Positions 42,836 to 52,458 of a DNA stretch of 62,948 nt are shown one piece after another. The notes below the pieces were generated by a model that saw nothing but the letters and a program-made list of their open reading frames with translations, was not told the origin of the DNA and ran no database searches. Within the stretch, counting starts at the first letter, position 1, and each line of letters begins with the position of its first letter. Source of the DNA: Planctomycetota bacterium (GTDB lineage Bacteria; Planctomycetota; Planctomycetia; Pirellulales; Pirellulaceae); NCBI GenBank assembly GCA_026692845.1, contig JAPLNM010000128.1, forward strand, positions 1 to 62,948, in the 5' to 3' direction. The position numbers were made by a program, and so were the translations under genes.

Positions 42836-43924
42836 TCAAGGCTCCTGGCCTTGTGCAGCTTGCAGCCCCGAAGGTAGCATCGCGAGCAACTGCCTCTGCG
42901 ACAATAGCGTTAAGGACTGCCCCTCAGATCGCCGGTCGTGTATGTCCCGCTGACGCCTAGCCGTCATCCCCGCTAGGGCTTGCGCAAAACCCGCTAAGCT
43001 TCCTGCCTGGTCCTGCTGGCTTTCGTCTTGGCTTTCGGTCTCCTGGAGGTTTCCCTGAATCACATAGTGCGTCTGCATATTGATGTCGGTTTGTACCTTG
43101 GCTCCCAACTGGCTCAAGAAGGCTGCGGAGTCCTCTCGGTCTAATCCCAAAAGCGTTCCAACCAAAACCAAATGCTTGCCCTGCATCGGCAAATCCCCTT
43201 TGCAGTGGGTCAGAATTTCGTCGGCAATCCGACGCCCTCGACGCAATGGGTCGGTTTCCAAAGGGCCCCCATCACGGCGAAATCGCTTAGGCTCTACTCT
43301 CGTTGGATTCTCATCTGCCTTCTCGATGCGCGATCGACGGACCGTCCTTGGATGTCGGACCCGATCGCTCCAGACCCGACCTCGCACAAGTCCGAATTGC
43401 TCTTCGAGTTGCTCAAGACTCTCAGCCCCGGAATGGCTAGCCGCTTGGATCAGGATCTGCGCTGAAGCCTTGGCGTCCTCTAGCGCATCGTGATGCTTGA
43501 ACTCGATCGCCAAATGCTCTGCCATCGATGCGAGCGAATGCGAACGCAACTTTGGCCACCCCCGCTTGGCTAACAATCGCGTGCACTGGACGTCCATGGG
43601 CGAAATCGCCAAGTCGTAGTGCATGCATGTCGACATCAACACGTTGGCATCAAAGCCAGCGTTGTGTGCGACAAGTACCGATCCATCCAACCACTCGAAG
43701 ACCTCCGGCCAAATGGTCTCCCAAGTCGGTGCGTCTAGGACATCGCTCGGACGGATCCCGTGGACGGCCACACATCGAGGTGAGAAATACAACCGGCCAG
43801 GCCGTATCATCCATTTTTTTTGTCGCACGATCCGCCATGGCTCAACGATCGCAATCCCCAACTGACAAGCCGAATTGGCCTGATGGTTGGCGGTCTCGAA
43901 ATCCAATACAGCTATCGTTTCCAT
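42836..43924 (-). CDS. DEDDh 3'-5' exonuclease (DnaQ-like) fused to a BRCT domain
   Basis: 362 residues from the ATG at 43924; the longer upstream frame overlaps the deacetylase gene and is not protein-like. ExoI METIAVLDFETANHQ (Asp8, Glu10), ExoII LVAHNAGFDANVL and ExoIII HHDALEDAKASAQIL define an RNase T/DnaQ-type exonuclease at 1-170. A basic linker follows (about 200-240), then a BRCT domain (MQGKHLVLVGTLLGLDREDSAAFL, GAKVQTDINMQTHYVIQG) and a Gln-rich tail. A function in DNA repair or proofreading is plausible. Its start is 10 bp after the deacetylase stop. Confidence 0.88.
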   Translation of the reverse strand: METIAVLDFETANHQANSACQLGIAIVEPWRIVRQKKWMIRPGRLYFSPRCVAVHGIRPSDVLDAPTWETIWPEVFEWLDGSVLVAHNAGFDANVLMSTCMHYDLAISPMDVQCTRLLAKRGWPKLRSHSLASMAEHLAIEFKHHDALEDAKASAQILIQAASHSGAESLEQLEEQFGLVRGRVWSDRVRHPRTVRRSRIEKADENPTRVEPKRFRRDGGPLETDPLRRGRRIADEILTHCKGDLPMQGKHLVLVGTLLGLDREDSAAFLSQLGAKVQTDINMQTHYVIQGNLQETESQDESQQDQAGSLAGFAQALAGMTARRQRDIHDRRSEGQSLTLLSQRQLLAMLPSGLQAAQGQEP

Positions 43925-43934
43925 GCGCAGCCCC

Positions 43935-44768
43935 TTAACTTGACGACCGGCAGGCCGGGAACAAGCCGGCCTGTCGCTCCGGCGATAACCGACCGGCATA
44001 CTCGGAGACCTCGTAAGCTTCGACGATCGTCGGGCTCGGGCCCCAATCGCGGCTCCAAAATCGCTGCGCCCTTGCGGCAGTACGCTCCAGGAAAAAATCC
44101 TTGAGCCAACTCGACCACTCCCCAGGGGCAGTCGGGACCGGCCCAAGGCGTTCGATCCAAGGAATCCACTCGGCAAACTGGGATCGATGGCATTGGAGCA
44201 TCCGAAGGATTCCCTCGAGATGCTCGGTCGCATCGAGTGTAAAGTCCGCACGGAATGCCGAAGGCCTTGTGAATAGATCGACCATATAAGCCACGACAGG
44301 TTCGCGACTCGGAATCCTATACCCAGGGGCGACCTTCGGGACCATCACCATGTACGAGGCATCCTGCACGGCTTGGCCCACGGCCCGATGGTCCGGATGG
44401 TAATCCCAAGGCCTGTGGGTCAGGACCAAATCAGGTTCAAACGCACGGATCTGACGGATGATCGCTTCGCGAACCGCAATGCTCGGCTCCAAATATCCGT
44501 CTGGAAAATCCCAGCAAACGTACGGACATCCAAGCACCGAACCGGCCTGCTGCGCCTCGGCCCTTCGCCTTGCGACCAACGCATCGGAACTCATTTCGTG
44601 ATGCCCCGATTGCCCATTGGTCACACTCACGAGTTGGATTTCGGACCCGCGCTTTTTGTGCTCATGAAGCAACCCGCCAGCGAAAAACTCCGCATCGTCG
44701 GGATGGGCTCCCAAGACCAGAACGCGCGATGCGCGGTCCATCGTGTTCGTACTCGATGCATCAGGCAT
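43935..44768 (-). CDS. PIG-L family deacetylase (LmbE/BshB type)
   Basis: 277 residues. Zinc-dependent N-acetylglucosaminyl deacetylase family: VLGAHPDDAEFFAGG (His22, Asp24, Asp25) and HPDHRAVGQAVQDA. Family members deacetylate GlcNAc-malate in bacillithiol synthesis or other GlcNAc conjugates; the substrate is not determined here. Length and motif order are normal for the BshB1-like branch. Confidence 0.9.
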   Translation of the reverse strand: MPDASSTNTMDRASRVLVLGAHPDDAEFFAGGLLHEHKKRGSEIQLVSVTNGQSGHHEMSSDALVARRRAEAQQAGSVLGCPYVCWDFPDGYLEPSIAVREAIIRQIRAFEPDLVLTHRPWDYHPDHRAVGQAVQDASYMVMVPKVAPGYRIPSREPVVAYMVDLFTRPSAFRADFTLDATEHLEGILRMLQCHRSQFAEWIPWIERLGPVPTAPGEWSSWLKDFFLERTAARAQRFWSRDWGPSPTIVEAYEVSEYAGRLSPERQAGLFPACRSSS

Positions 44769-44788
44769 AAAAAATAATTCGCAATAAT

Positions 44789-47233
44789 CTACTTCAGGGG
44801 TGTATCGATTCGGGCCCAGAACGGATGCTGGCGATCGGCCCGCCCGAGCACATCCTCGAGTATCACCTGGGTCGAGCCATTGATGTCGTACCGCCGGGTC
44901 GTTCCCTTGGCATCAATCGTAACCTTCTTGGTGAAATCTACCATGTCTGGACTGAGCCATATGCTGTACTCTTTGGCCGCCGCCTTCTGAATCCGAACCG
45001 AATTGTTCTCCTTGTTCAAGGACGCTTCGATCTCGTACTCGTCCCATCGGTCGGGTTCGAGCAACGGATGGACTAGCTTCTCAGGATTCAACTGAGCCGT
45101 CTCAAACCACCAGAAATAACGGTCCCCAGCTCGGCTTGTCACTACGCTAAATCGGTCTGGAGCCACGTTCCTTCGCCTAGTCGGTACCTGCATCCAATCG
45201 ACAATCCGTGGGAGCTCCTCCTGGAAATGGTCGTGTCCGCGACCGGTGTACAACGTGATCATCGTGTCGACCTTGCGGTCATCGAGCATATTATCCCAAG
45301 TCGATGCGTTTAAATACATTGGATTGTCGCCGTCGAATTGCCCGTTGACAAAGTAAGTCGGCACATACCTGGAGTTCGGCCAGTATTGGATGATGTACTT
45401 CTTGGCGATCCCGCCGATGATGATGGCTCCTGCCCAAATATCCGGATGCGCAAGGGCTAGGTCCCAAGCTGCATCGGCACCCATGAAATGGCCGGCAACA
45501 AAGATGCGATCCGAGTCGATGCTGAAACGCCGCATCGCATCGCGAAGTGGCCGGAGGATCATCTGATGCTCGTTCTCGGTGTAGTTGTACACCGGCTGCT
45601 TGAACTCGTTCCACTCCGGTGAAATCACTATGTAGCCGTTGCGCGAAGGATCCCCAAAACATCGCCTTTGCGAGTCGGTACGGTCCAACGAGGTCCACCA
45701 ATCGAGCGCATCGGCAAAGGGAAGCTCTTCGCCGGGCAATGCCAGTACGCAGGGATATTTCCGATAAGGGTTGTACTCGGCCGGTAACTGAACCAAGTAC
45801 CGGACCATGCGTCCGCCAAGCTCCCTGCTGGTAGGGACCTCCAACAAAAACCGACCAGGTACAGACAACTCGACGAACTTTTGAGGATCCTCAGTGCTGG
45901 GCACCTGGATTTTCACCTCCGTGGCCGGCTCGGTCTGGACCGCAGGTGGCATGTTTTCAAGAATCCTTGAGACATAGCGAGGCGTACCTGACTCCAGTTT
46001 CATGATCCCTTGGATCAACGCATCGTCCTTGCGCCTTGCTCCAAGCAACTGGGAAATCATCCGTCGAGCGATGTATCCAGAACGGACCACCGAAAGGTTT
46101 CGCTCCGCAAGTCCGGCTCCATAAAGCCATCCGGAAAAGCCCAAGGCGATCCGTTGGTCGGACGTCAAGGCCGGATCGGTCCGCAAATTGTTATAGTCGG
46201 CAAAACGAACACGGGTGTCGTCCGTTAAATGCCTCGATATCTCTTCAAGGACCGGTCCGAACTCCTGCTGCACCGATGGATCGGTCGCCTTGGACAAATC
46301 CTCTCGCAACGAATCGAGGATCTGCTCGCACTCTTTCTTGACCGTGGACATCGCCTCGACCCGCCGCTCGATCTTCAATTGTGTCTCGACAGAAAGGGTG
46401 TTGGCCTGAAAACCACGAAGGATTTGCTCGGCTTGCACATATTGTCCGGCGTTTTGTGAGACCAACGCCGCATCGAACATCTGGTCAGCTAGCAACTGAT
46501 CGATCCGCTTGATCTCCGGCCGACTGGTCTGCAACTCGGGGAATCGCTGGATGGCTTGCACCAACATCTCACGCGCCTCGACGTACCGCTTGGCCGCTAA
46601 GTACACGCTGACAATGTCGAGCCAGTCTTGGGCTCGATTCGCATCGGCATTGCGAAGCAAAACTTCTCGCAGTTGTGCTGGAGGTACGGCCGACATCGCT
46701 ACGCGCATGTCCCATGTGATCGAGGTCTGCAGGGTGTCTCCCCTGAGCCCCTGGATCCGGACGTACTGAGGGGAGATCTCGGTGATCCCCTGGACGACTT
46801 GCTTGTTGGGCGACTGGAACATGTAGATGCGCCGACCAAACGGATCGAAAGGCGTCGCGCTAAATGCGTTTCCAAGCCCCCCTTGAATCACCGAATCGGT
46901 CTTGCTCACATCGCTCTGATTGACTTTGATCTGGATCTTGAATGGCTCTGGAGTTTCGATCGGCTCGCGAGCAACGCGCTTGCTACTGACATACGTCATT
47001 CTCAAGCCGTCGTCGATCTCGGCGATCCGGACGGCTGCCTGGGTTTCGTTGCTGCCTGCGTAACCTTTCTTGTCCAAACGAGCTTGGGCCCGGAGGATCC
47101 CGGGCCCGATGGCCAAGCCGTTGTCGAGAATCAGGGTCTGCTGCTGGGCGATCGATCCATCAATCCAAGGCCCGAAAAGAAGCATTCCTGCGACGAGCAA
47201 CGAGAATCGGCAAGGCCAAGAGTCGGTTCGCAT
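44789..47233 (-). CDS. exported alpha/beta-hydrolase-like protein lacking the nucleophile Ser
   Basis: 814 residues from the ATG at 47233, which gives a signal peptide (MRTDSWPCRFSLLVAGMLLFGPWIDGSIAQQ); an ATG at 47326 would add 31 residues that include a 12-bp repeat translation. The N-terminal 400 residues are beta-rich and then helical with TPR-like character (WLDIVSVYLAAKRYVEAREMLVQAIQRFP). The C-terminal part is an esterase/depolymerase-type fold (YPCVLALPGEELPFADALDWW), but the nucleophile elbow reads GHFMG with Phe583 where Ser is expected. Catalysis by the usual triad is therefore unlikely. It lies 20 bp before the deacetylase gene. Confidence 0.78.
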   Translation of the reverse strand: MRTDSWPCRFSLLVAGMLLFGPWIDGSIAQQQTLILDNGLAIGPGILRAQARLDKKGYAGSNETQAAVRIAEIDDGLRMTYVSSKRVAREPIETPEPFKIQIKVNQSDVSKTDSVIQGGLGNAFSATPFDPFGRRIYMFQSPNKQVVQGITEISPQYVRIQGLRGDTLQTSITWDMRVAMSAVPPAQLREVLLRNADANRAQDWLDIVSVYLAAKRYVEAREMLVQAIQRFPELQTSRPEIKRIDQLLADQMFDAALVSQNAGQYVQAEQILRGFQANTLSVETQLKIERRVEAMSTVKKECEQILDSLREDLSKATDPSVQQEFGPVLEEISRHLTDDTRVRFADYNNLRTDPALTSDQRIALGFSGWLYGAGLAERNLSVVRSGYIARRMISQLLGARRKDDALIQGIMKLESGTPRYVSRILENMPPAVQTEPATEVKIQVPSTEDPQKFVELSVPGRFLLEVPTSRELGGRMVRYLVQLPAEYNPYRKYPCVLALPGEELPFADALDWWTSLDRTDSQRRCFGDPSRNGYIVISPEWNEFKQPVYNYTENEHQMILRPLRDAMRRFSIDSDRIFVAGHFMGADAAWDLALAHPDIWAGAIIIGGIAKKYIIQYWPNSRYVPTYFVNGQFDGDNPMYLNASTWDNMLDDRKVDTMITLYTGRGHDHFQEELPRIVDWMQVPTRRRNVAPDRFSVVTSRAGDRYFWWFETAQLNPEKLVHPLLEPDRWDEYEIEASLNKENNSVRIQKAAAKEYSIWLSPDMVDFTKKVTIDAKGTTRRYDINGSTQVILEDVLGRADRQHPFWARIDTPLK

Positions 47234-47266
47234 GATCTCTTCGCCTTCCCTGTTTGCGTTTCGCCC

Positions 47267-47294
47267 TGTCATGGGCACTGTCATGAGCACTGTC
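47267..47294. repeat. two 12-bp units upstream of the hydrolase-like gene
   Basis: TGTCATGGGCAC and TGTCATGAGCAC followed by TGTC, 34-61 bp before the start codon. Their reverse complement matches the diverged end of the minisatellite at 52519-52542 in about 20 of 23 positions. Confidence 0.5.
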
Positions 47295-47345
47295 AAAGAC
47301 TTTTCAAAAGCGTTTTGCCTAAGCATCGTGACGCTTCAAGGCAAG

Positions 47346-48089
47346 CTAACGGCCACCAAAGTATTTCTTGAGCGTCTCGGATGCCGCATCCTTGGTGTTC
47401 TTGGTCGTCGGTCCTGTCGTCGGCTTGGGTAACTTCATCGGGGGCTTTTTCTCGGGACGCTTGGATTTGCTCGCCGTACCCCCGGAATCCGTGCCCCCAG
47501 AATCTGTGCCCGATTGATTCTCGTCGTCTGAAGCATCCTTTTGAGCTTCGGCTTCTGTCAACTCATGAAGGATCTCTGAGTCCAAATGCGTCGTCTCATC
47601 GACCTGGAACTTGCGCGTGTCGGGCTCGGCTTCCACGACCCGCCGATCGACCTGGTCGGCTTCGAGCAACCAGGAACTGATGTCAACACTCTCCCTGGAA
47701 TCGGAGAGCTTGGCCTCGGCCTGCTCGATGATCCGCTCAACAACCTCCTGCGTTGTATGGACCTCAGGCTTCTTGGTATTGGCGATCCCAATTTCGATGA
47801 CGACCTCAAATTCCAATTGACCCACCCGGATTTGATCCCCGGACTTGAGGATCTTGGCCTTCTCATGCGACAATTGCTTGTCGTTGACGAAGGTGCCGTT
47901 GCGGCTTTTAAGATCCAACAGCAACAATCGACCTTCCTTCTGCACCAACGCACAATGACGACGGCTGACCGACTCACTTTTTGGTCTGAGCTGGCAGTCG
48001 TCCCCGCGTCCAATGAAGAATTTCTCCTCCTTGATCGGTATCAATTTCCCCTCATGGTTTCCTGAAAGAACCTTGAGCGAAATCTTCAT
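47346..48089 (-). CDS. FHA domain protein
   Basis: 247 residues. FHA domain at about 4-98: phosphothreonine-binding motifs FIGRGDDCQLRPKSESVSRRHC and DLKSRNGTFVND. The rest is acidic and then Gly/Ser/Thr/Lys-rich, without a recognised domain, ending TLKKYFGGR. It is presumably an adaptor that reads Ser/Thr kinase signals, such as those of the abundant planctomycete kinases. It stands alone, about 110 bp before the hydrolase-like gene. Confidence 0.92.
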   Translation of the reverse strand: MKISLKVLSGNHEGKLIPIKEEKFFIGRGDDCQLRPKSESVSRRHCALVQKEGRLLLLDLKSRNGTFVNDKQLSHEKAKILKSGDQIRVGQLEFEVVIEIGIANTKKPEVHTTQEVVERIIEQAEAKLSDSRESVDISSWLLEADQVDRRVVEAEPDTRKFQVDETTHLDSEILHELTEAEAQKDASDDENQSGTDSGGTDSGGTASKSKRPEKKPPMKLPKPTTGPTTKNTKDAASETLKKYFGGR

Positions 48090-48226
48090 ATGCTTCCTCG
48101 TGAAAAAAGAAGAAAGGCCTCCAGTGCTCCAAGCGATGGTCTACCAACGACGGATAACCAAAGACTCGGGGGACCCGCGATGCGAGCGAATCCATCGGGG
48201 GTCTGTTTTGTCAAACGGGCAATTAC

Positions 48227-49093
48227 TCAAATTCTAACCGATCGCTCTCGCAGATTCAATCGGAATACATCCTCAGGCCGACCCAATAACCCCGCAATAG
48301 CTAATAAGACGCGATCTTGAAACCAATCCCCCCAATCGAATTTACCGCCAAATCCCCCCCCCGAGGGGGCCGGCAAACCTCCGAGATCCTCTAGCCCCAG
48401 AAGACCCGGATAAGCCCTGGATTTTTCAATCAGGAAGCTTCCATGCTGCAATAAACCAGTCTTGACCCGCCGCTGAGCACTGCCAAGCACCTTGTGGTCT
48501 GCACCGTGCTCGTCCCAGGCGATCACGTCCACAGGCGTGCGCCTATGGAAACAAAGGAACGGATCGCTCGCCTTGGAAGCGTTCGATAAACAGTTGCACG
48601 ACTCGGACAACTTCGCATCCAAACCCAAGGCTCTTAAACCCTCGGCGACCCCGTGATGCACCGCCCTATACAAAATCTCACTGTGCCCCTTCGAAAACGA
48701 TAAGGACTCAATTCCAATCGGCACGACGATGCTGTAGGTCAACTCCCGATCGTGTAGGATCGCACCACCGCCGGTCTTGCGCTGGACCCAAGGCAACGCG
48801 CCGAGGCTCGGATGCTCCCGGGTATCCTCGGCTTGCCCTAGCTGCTCGATGCGTTGGAAGTGACCGAGCGAGAACGTCGGCTCCGACCAAGTGTAAAAAC
48901 GAACCGCGATCAACGGAGAATCCGAAACGCTCAACCAGGAACGCAAACGATCGCACTGGGCGTGATCCTGGCCACCGAGCCAAGCTAAATCGCCTGTTGC
49001 GACGTCTTGCAACAACCGCTCGTCGATGGCCATGTTCTCCGGACCCAAACGAGGAGTATCCTCCAAGACGACCATCCGCGGCTTTGCCATCAT
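48227..49093 (-). CDS. lipoate-protein ligase A family protein
   Basis: 288 residues from the ATG at 49093. Biotin/lipoate ligase (BPL_LplA_LipB) fold: RFYTWSEPTFSLGHFQ, the substrate loop QRKTGGGAILHDRELTYS and the Lys-containing HKVLGSAQRRVKTGLLQHGSFLI. It should attach lipoate or octanoate to acceptor proteins. Placement 42 bp behind gcvH suggests that GcvH is its acceptor or octanoyl donor site. Confidence 0.88.
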   Translation of the reverse strand: MMAKPRMVVLEDTPRLGPENMAIDERLLQDVATGDLAWLGGQDHAQCDRLRSWLSVSDSPLIAVRFYTWSEPTFSLGHFQRIEQLGQAEDTREHPSLGALPWVQRKTGGGAILHDRELTYSIVVPIGIESLSFSKGHSEILYRAVHHGVAEGLRALGLDAKLSESCNCLSNASKASDPFLCFHRRTPVDVIAWDEHGADHKVLGSAQRRVKTGLLQHGSFLIEKSRAYPGLLGLEDLGGLPAPSGGGFGGKFDWGDWFQDRVLLAIAGLLGRPEDVFRLNLRERSVRI

Positions 49094-49135
49094 CAAATGA
49101 AACCCTTTGGTCCTGGAATCCCCCCACGCTGGTAA

Positions 49136-49534
49136 TCAACCATTTTGCGCCAGGAGCTTTTGATAAGCCGCATAGTCGAGCAACCCGTCGAGCTGGCTCG
49201 GATCGCTGATCTTGACCTTGATCAACCACCCCTGGACGTAAGGATCGGAGTTCAAGGTCTCCAAACGGTCGACAATCCCATCATGGATCTCGACGATCTG
49301 ACCGCCGACCGGACTGTACATCGGACTGACGGCCTTGACGCTCTCGACCTCTCCAAACTCCTGCCCAGCCTCGATCTGCTGACCTACCTTGGGCAAAGCC
49401 ATGTAGACCAAATCATTGAGTTCAGCGACGGCAAACGCAGAAATCCCAATCGTCGCAATCCCGCTACCGTCCTGCGGCGCATAGACCCACTCGTGGGACG
49501 GCAGGTACTTCAAATTTTCTGGTTGCAATGTCAT
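49136..49534 (-). CDS. gcvH: glycine cleavage system H protein
   Basis: 132 residues. Lipoyl carrier of the glycine cleavage complex; Lys67 in GEVESVKAVS is the lipoylation site, and SHEWVYAPQDG and ISAFAVAELNDLVYMALP are typical. It lies 46 bp after gcvT. The P-protein genes are not in the window. Confidence 0.97.
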   Translation of the reverse strand: MTLQPENLKYLPSHEWVYAPQDGSGIATIGISAFAVAELNDLVYMALPKVGQQIEAGQEFGEVESVKAVSPMYSPVGGQIVEIHDGIVDRLETLNSDPYVQGWLIKVKISDPSQLDGLLDYAAYQKLLAQNG

Positions 49535-49580
49535 GGAATGGATAACCCTTAAGGAAAATGCTCTATCCGAAAACAGAAAT

Positions 49581-50705
49581 CTAAACGGAATTCGCCCTCT
49601 TGTAAAATGGCAATTCCTGCACCCAAGCCCTCGAGCTCGTTCCGCGTATGTCCACCTGAATCTCCGCTCCTAGGACCGCAGCCTGACGGCTGAGGTACGC
49701 CATCGATATGGGTTTTTGAAGCGTCGGCGAAAAGGTCCCACTCGTGACGGTCCCAATCGGATTGCCTGCCATGTCGAAACAGGCCGATTGCTCCCTGGCC
49801 GCTCGACGACCCTCGACGAGCAATCCGACGCGCTTGACCTCAAGCTCCTGCTTGGAACGGACTGCCAAGGTATCGCGCCCGACAAAGGTCCTGTCTTTGC
49901 ATTGGCAAGCAAATCCCAATCCAGCCATGTAAGGATCGATGTTCTCATCGAGCTCATGGCCGTAAAGAGGCATCCCAGCCTCAAGCCTCAAGGTGTCGCG
50001 GGCCCCTAGCCCCACCGGGGATATTCCGACGGCTCGACCCGCCATGAGCAAGTTCTCCCAAACCCGAGGCGCATCTTCAGCCCTTACAATCAGCTCGAAT
50101 CCATCCTCTCCGGTATACCCAGTCCGCGACACAATGCACGGCTTGGACATCTGATCGGTCACCTTGGCTCGATAGTACCCAAGCCCCAAGACGCTCGCCG
50201 GAAATAGCTTCCCGCAAACTTCAATCGCCTTAGGTCCCTGCACGGCAATCATCGCTGTCATGTCGGTCACATCGTGGAATTCCACATCCGGAAAGTCCGC
50301 CAAATGGGGAGCCAACCAACGCACAATCTTGGGCTTGTTGCTGGCGTTTACGACCAACAAAAAGTAAACCTTCCCGCTGGGACTCTCCAAACAACTGACC
50401 AATACATCATCTAGTATCCCACCCGATTCGTTGCACACCAGTGAGTAACGGACCTGACCAGGCTGCATGTCCAAGACACGACGCGTGAGCACTTGCTCGA
50501 GCAACTGATCGGCCCTCGGACCGTCAAACCGCAATCGGCCCATGTGCGAGATATCGAAAACCCCAGCCGCTTGCCTAGTCGCTGTGTGCTCTGCAACAAT
50601 CCCTGTGTACTGGATCGGCATCTGATACCCCGCAAACGATGCCATCCTGGCCCCGTTTTGAACATGCCAATCGGTAAGCGCCGTTTTGTGTTCTTGTGTT
50701 TCCAT
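49581..50705 (-). CDS. gcvT: glycine cleavage system T protein (aminomethyltransferase)
   Basis: 374 residues from the ATG at 50705 (METQEHKTALTDWHVQNGARM), which matches the family start; the frame extends further upstream without similarity. It transfers the methylene group from H protein to tetrahydrofolate, releasing ammonia. FAGYQMPIQYTGIVAEHTATR, FDISHMGRLRFDGP, SRTGYTGEDGFEL and GARDTLRLEAGMPLYGHELDE are canonical. First gene of gcvT-gcvH-ligase. Confidence 0.97.
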   Translation of the reverse strand: METQEHKTALTDWHVQNGARMASFAGYQMPIQYTGIVAEHTATRQAAGVFDISHMGRLRFDGPRADQLLEQVLTRRVLDMQPGQVRYSLVCNESGGILDDVLVSCLESPSGKVYFLLVVNASNKPKIVRWLAPHLADFPDVEFHDVTDMTAMIAVQGPKAIEVCGKLFPASVLGLGYYRAKVTDQMSKPCIVSRTGYTGEDGFELIVRAEDAPRVWENLLMAGRAVGISPVGLGARDTLRLEAGMPLYGHELDENIDPYMAGLGFACQCKDRTFVGRDTLAVRSKQELEVKRVGLLVEGRRAAREQSACFDMAGNPIGTVTSGTFSPTLQKPISMAYLSRQAAVLGAEIQVDIRGTSSRAWVQELPFYKRANSV

Positions 50706-50782
50706 AAACCTAAACTTCAAAAATTTTGCGATGCAAAAGAGAATCGGCACCCAAAGAGCATAGGCACCTGCCAAGCTCCCTA

Positions 50783-52405
50783 TCAACGCTTGAGGTGCTC
50801 GATGAGGAATTCCTGCGAACTACCAAACTCCGATTCCTTGCTCCCAGGAAACACCAAATCGCATCGGACACCCAACGCCCGGCAAGCATTGCGGAACTCG
50901 ATTCCGTACATCGCCGAATGGGTCGGATCCGGTTCGATCCCTCCGAGCTCAGGCTTGGTCTTTTGATTCGGATACTCAAGGTACAAAGGTGGATCGTCCT
51001 TGCTGATCAACTCAATTGGCGAATATTCGCGAATCCACGGCAGGACTTTTTCGCGATTCTTCAGCAGCAACGCGAACTCCTGCTCGCGCGAGCGACCCTC
51101 GGCCGAAAATCCAAACGCATGCCCACCATAGATGCTGTTGCCAATCCAATTCCGCAACTGAACCGGATCCAACGAGGTCTGCGCGCCGACGACCGCAGCA
51201 CAATTCAGACGCGTCGACTCTCGAGCCACCGGATCGCTGCTGCTTGAGTCGGACAGGTCGTCATGCAATGCTAACCACAACGATGTACAAGCCCCGGCCG
51301 AACTGCCCGTGGCTCCAATCCGATTCGTATCGATGTTCCATTCCTTAGCCTTCGATCGCAGCGTTTGCAACGCCCGTGCTGCATCCATCAACGGTGCCTT
51401 CACCGGAGGCTCTACGCGCTGCTCCATGGCCTGCTGAATAAACCGATAGTTGATCGCTGCGACCGATATGCCCTCTTGCAAGTACCTCTTGATCGGATTG
51501 TTCCCGTACCCGGTCTTGTCCCCATTCTTCCAGCCCCCTCCATGGATCAACAAAACCACCGGCGTCGGTCGATCCGACTCGGCCTTCCAAAAATCCAACC
51601 GCTGCCTAGACGATTCGCTGCCATAAACGTAGTCGGCAACCGTAGGCTCGGGACGCTCTGGCGGCTTCTTGGACTTGTCTTGCGCTTTGGCCTTGGGAGA
51701 CTCATCGATCAAAGCCACCCGCAGATCGTCAAACTCGTTCTGGTCGTCAAACGATCCTATCCCAATGCGACCGACTCCAAAGGTCTTGTCGGTCGCTTGC
51801 ATCAGCGGTCGTTCCATGTCGTCAAAGTAGACTTGGATCAAACCGGCTTCCATCCTGCGCTCCAACTTGACCGTATGCCATCGATCGTCCCATGGCACCT
51901 GGTTCTTGTTCTCGGTCAACGCTCGGCGAGGTTCTCCGTTGACTATCATGATCTGACCGCTGGCCGGATCAGGCTTGGCCCCAAGATGCACATAGTAAAA
52001 ATGCTCGGGGTCTTGGTAACCAAAAAACACACAACAGTCTCGGTGGTTGCCCGTGTCGAGAGTGCTGCGAACCCGAAATGTGATCGATACATCACCGGCC
52101 GATAACCCCTTGATCAACGCGATGTTGTGGGGACTCCGCACCTTGGGTTGGTAATCGCTGATGCGCTTGTTAAGCCCAAACGTTGCATTCCCATCCTCGT
52201 GGAACAACTCCCATGAACCCGCGTCGGTCGTCTCCCAACGCGAATGTCCCTGCGCAAAGTCCTCCTCAAAAAGCACCTTCTGATCCTTGGTCTTGCCCGC
52301 CCCCTGCTGAGCAACAGCATGCCTCAAGTCGAAATCAACTCCCATCAAAAGCCCTAGACCGACAGCCACCAGCAATCGCACTTGCTTACCGATCGAACGT
52401 TGCAT
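50783..52405 (-). CDS. exported alpha/beta hydrolase with N-terminal LamG-like domain
   Basis: 540 residues from the ATG at 52405, giving MQRSIGKQVRLLVAVGLGLLMG as signal. Residues about 40-235 form a concanavalin/LamG-type sandwich (VSITFRVRS, HTVKLERRMEAGLIQVYFDD, GRIGIGSFDDQNEFDDLRV). A Lys/Pro linker follows, then an esterase of the HSL/BD-FAE type: oxyanion motif HGGGW at 288-292 and GSSAG with Ser369. Carbohydrate- or acyl-ester hydrolysis outside the cytoplasm is the likely role. The stop is 77 bp before gcvT's start. Confidence 0.88.
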   Translation of the reverse strand: MQRSIGKQVRLLVAVGLGLLMGVDFDLRHAVAQQGAGKTKDQKVLFEEDFAQGHSRWETTDAGSWELFHEDGNATFGLNKRISDYQPKVRSPHNIALIKGLSAGDVSITFRVRSTLDTGNHRDCCVFFGYQDPEHFYYVHLGAKPDPASGQIMIVNGEPRRALTENKNQVPWDDRWHTVKLERRMEAGLIQVYFDDMERPLMQATDKTFGVGRIGIGSFDDQNEFDDLRVALIDESPKAKAQDKSKKPPERPEPTVADYVYGSESSRQRLDFWKAESDRPTPVVLLIHGGGWKNGDKTGYGNNPIKRYLQEGISVAAINYRFIQQAMEQRVEPPVKAPLMDAARALQTLRSKAKEWNIDTNRIGATGSSAGACTSLWLALHDDLSDSSSSDPVARESTRLNCAAVVGAQTSLDPVQLRNWIGNSIYGGHAFGFSAEGRSREQEFALLLKNREKVLPWIREYSPIELISKDDPPLYLEYPNQKTKPELGGIEPDPTHSAMYGIEFRNACRALGVRCDLVFPGSKESEFGSSQEFLIEHLKR

Positions 52406-52458
52406 TCCCGTAACCCTTTGCGCTAAACTGGCTGGTTGTTTCCACCGCATCTGGCTCC

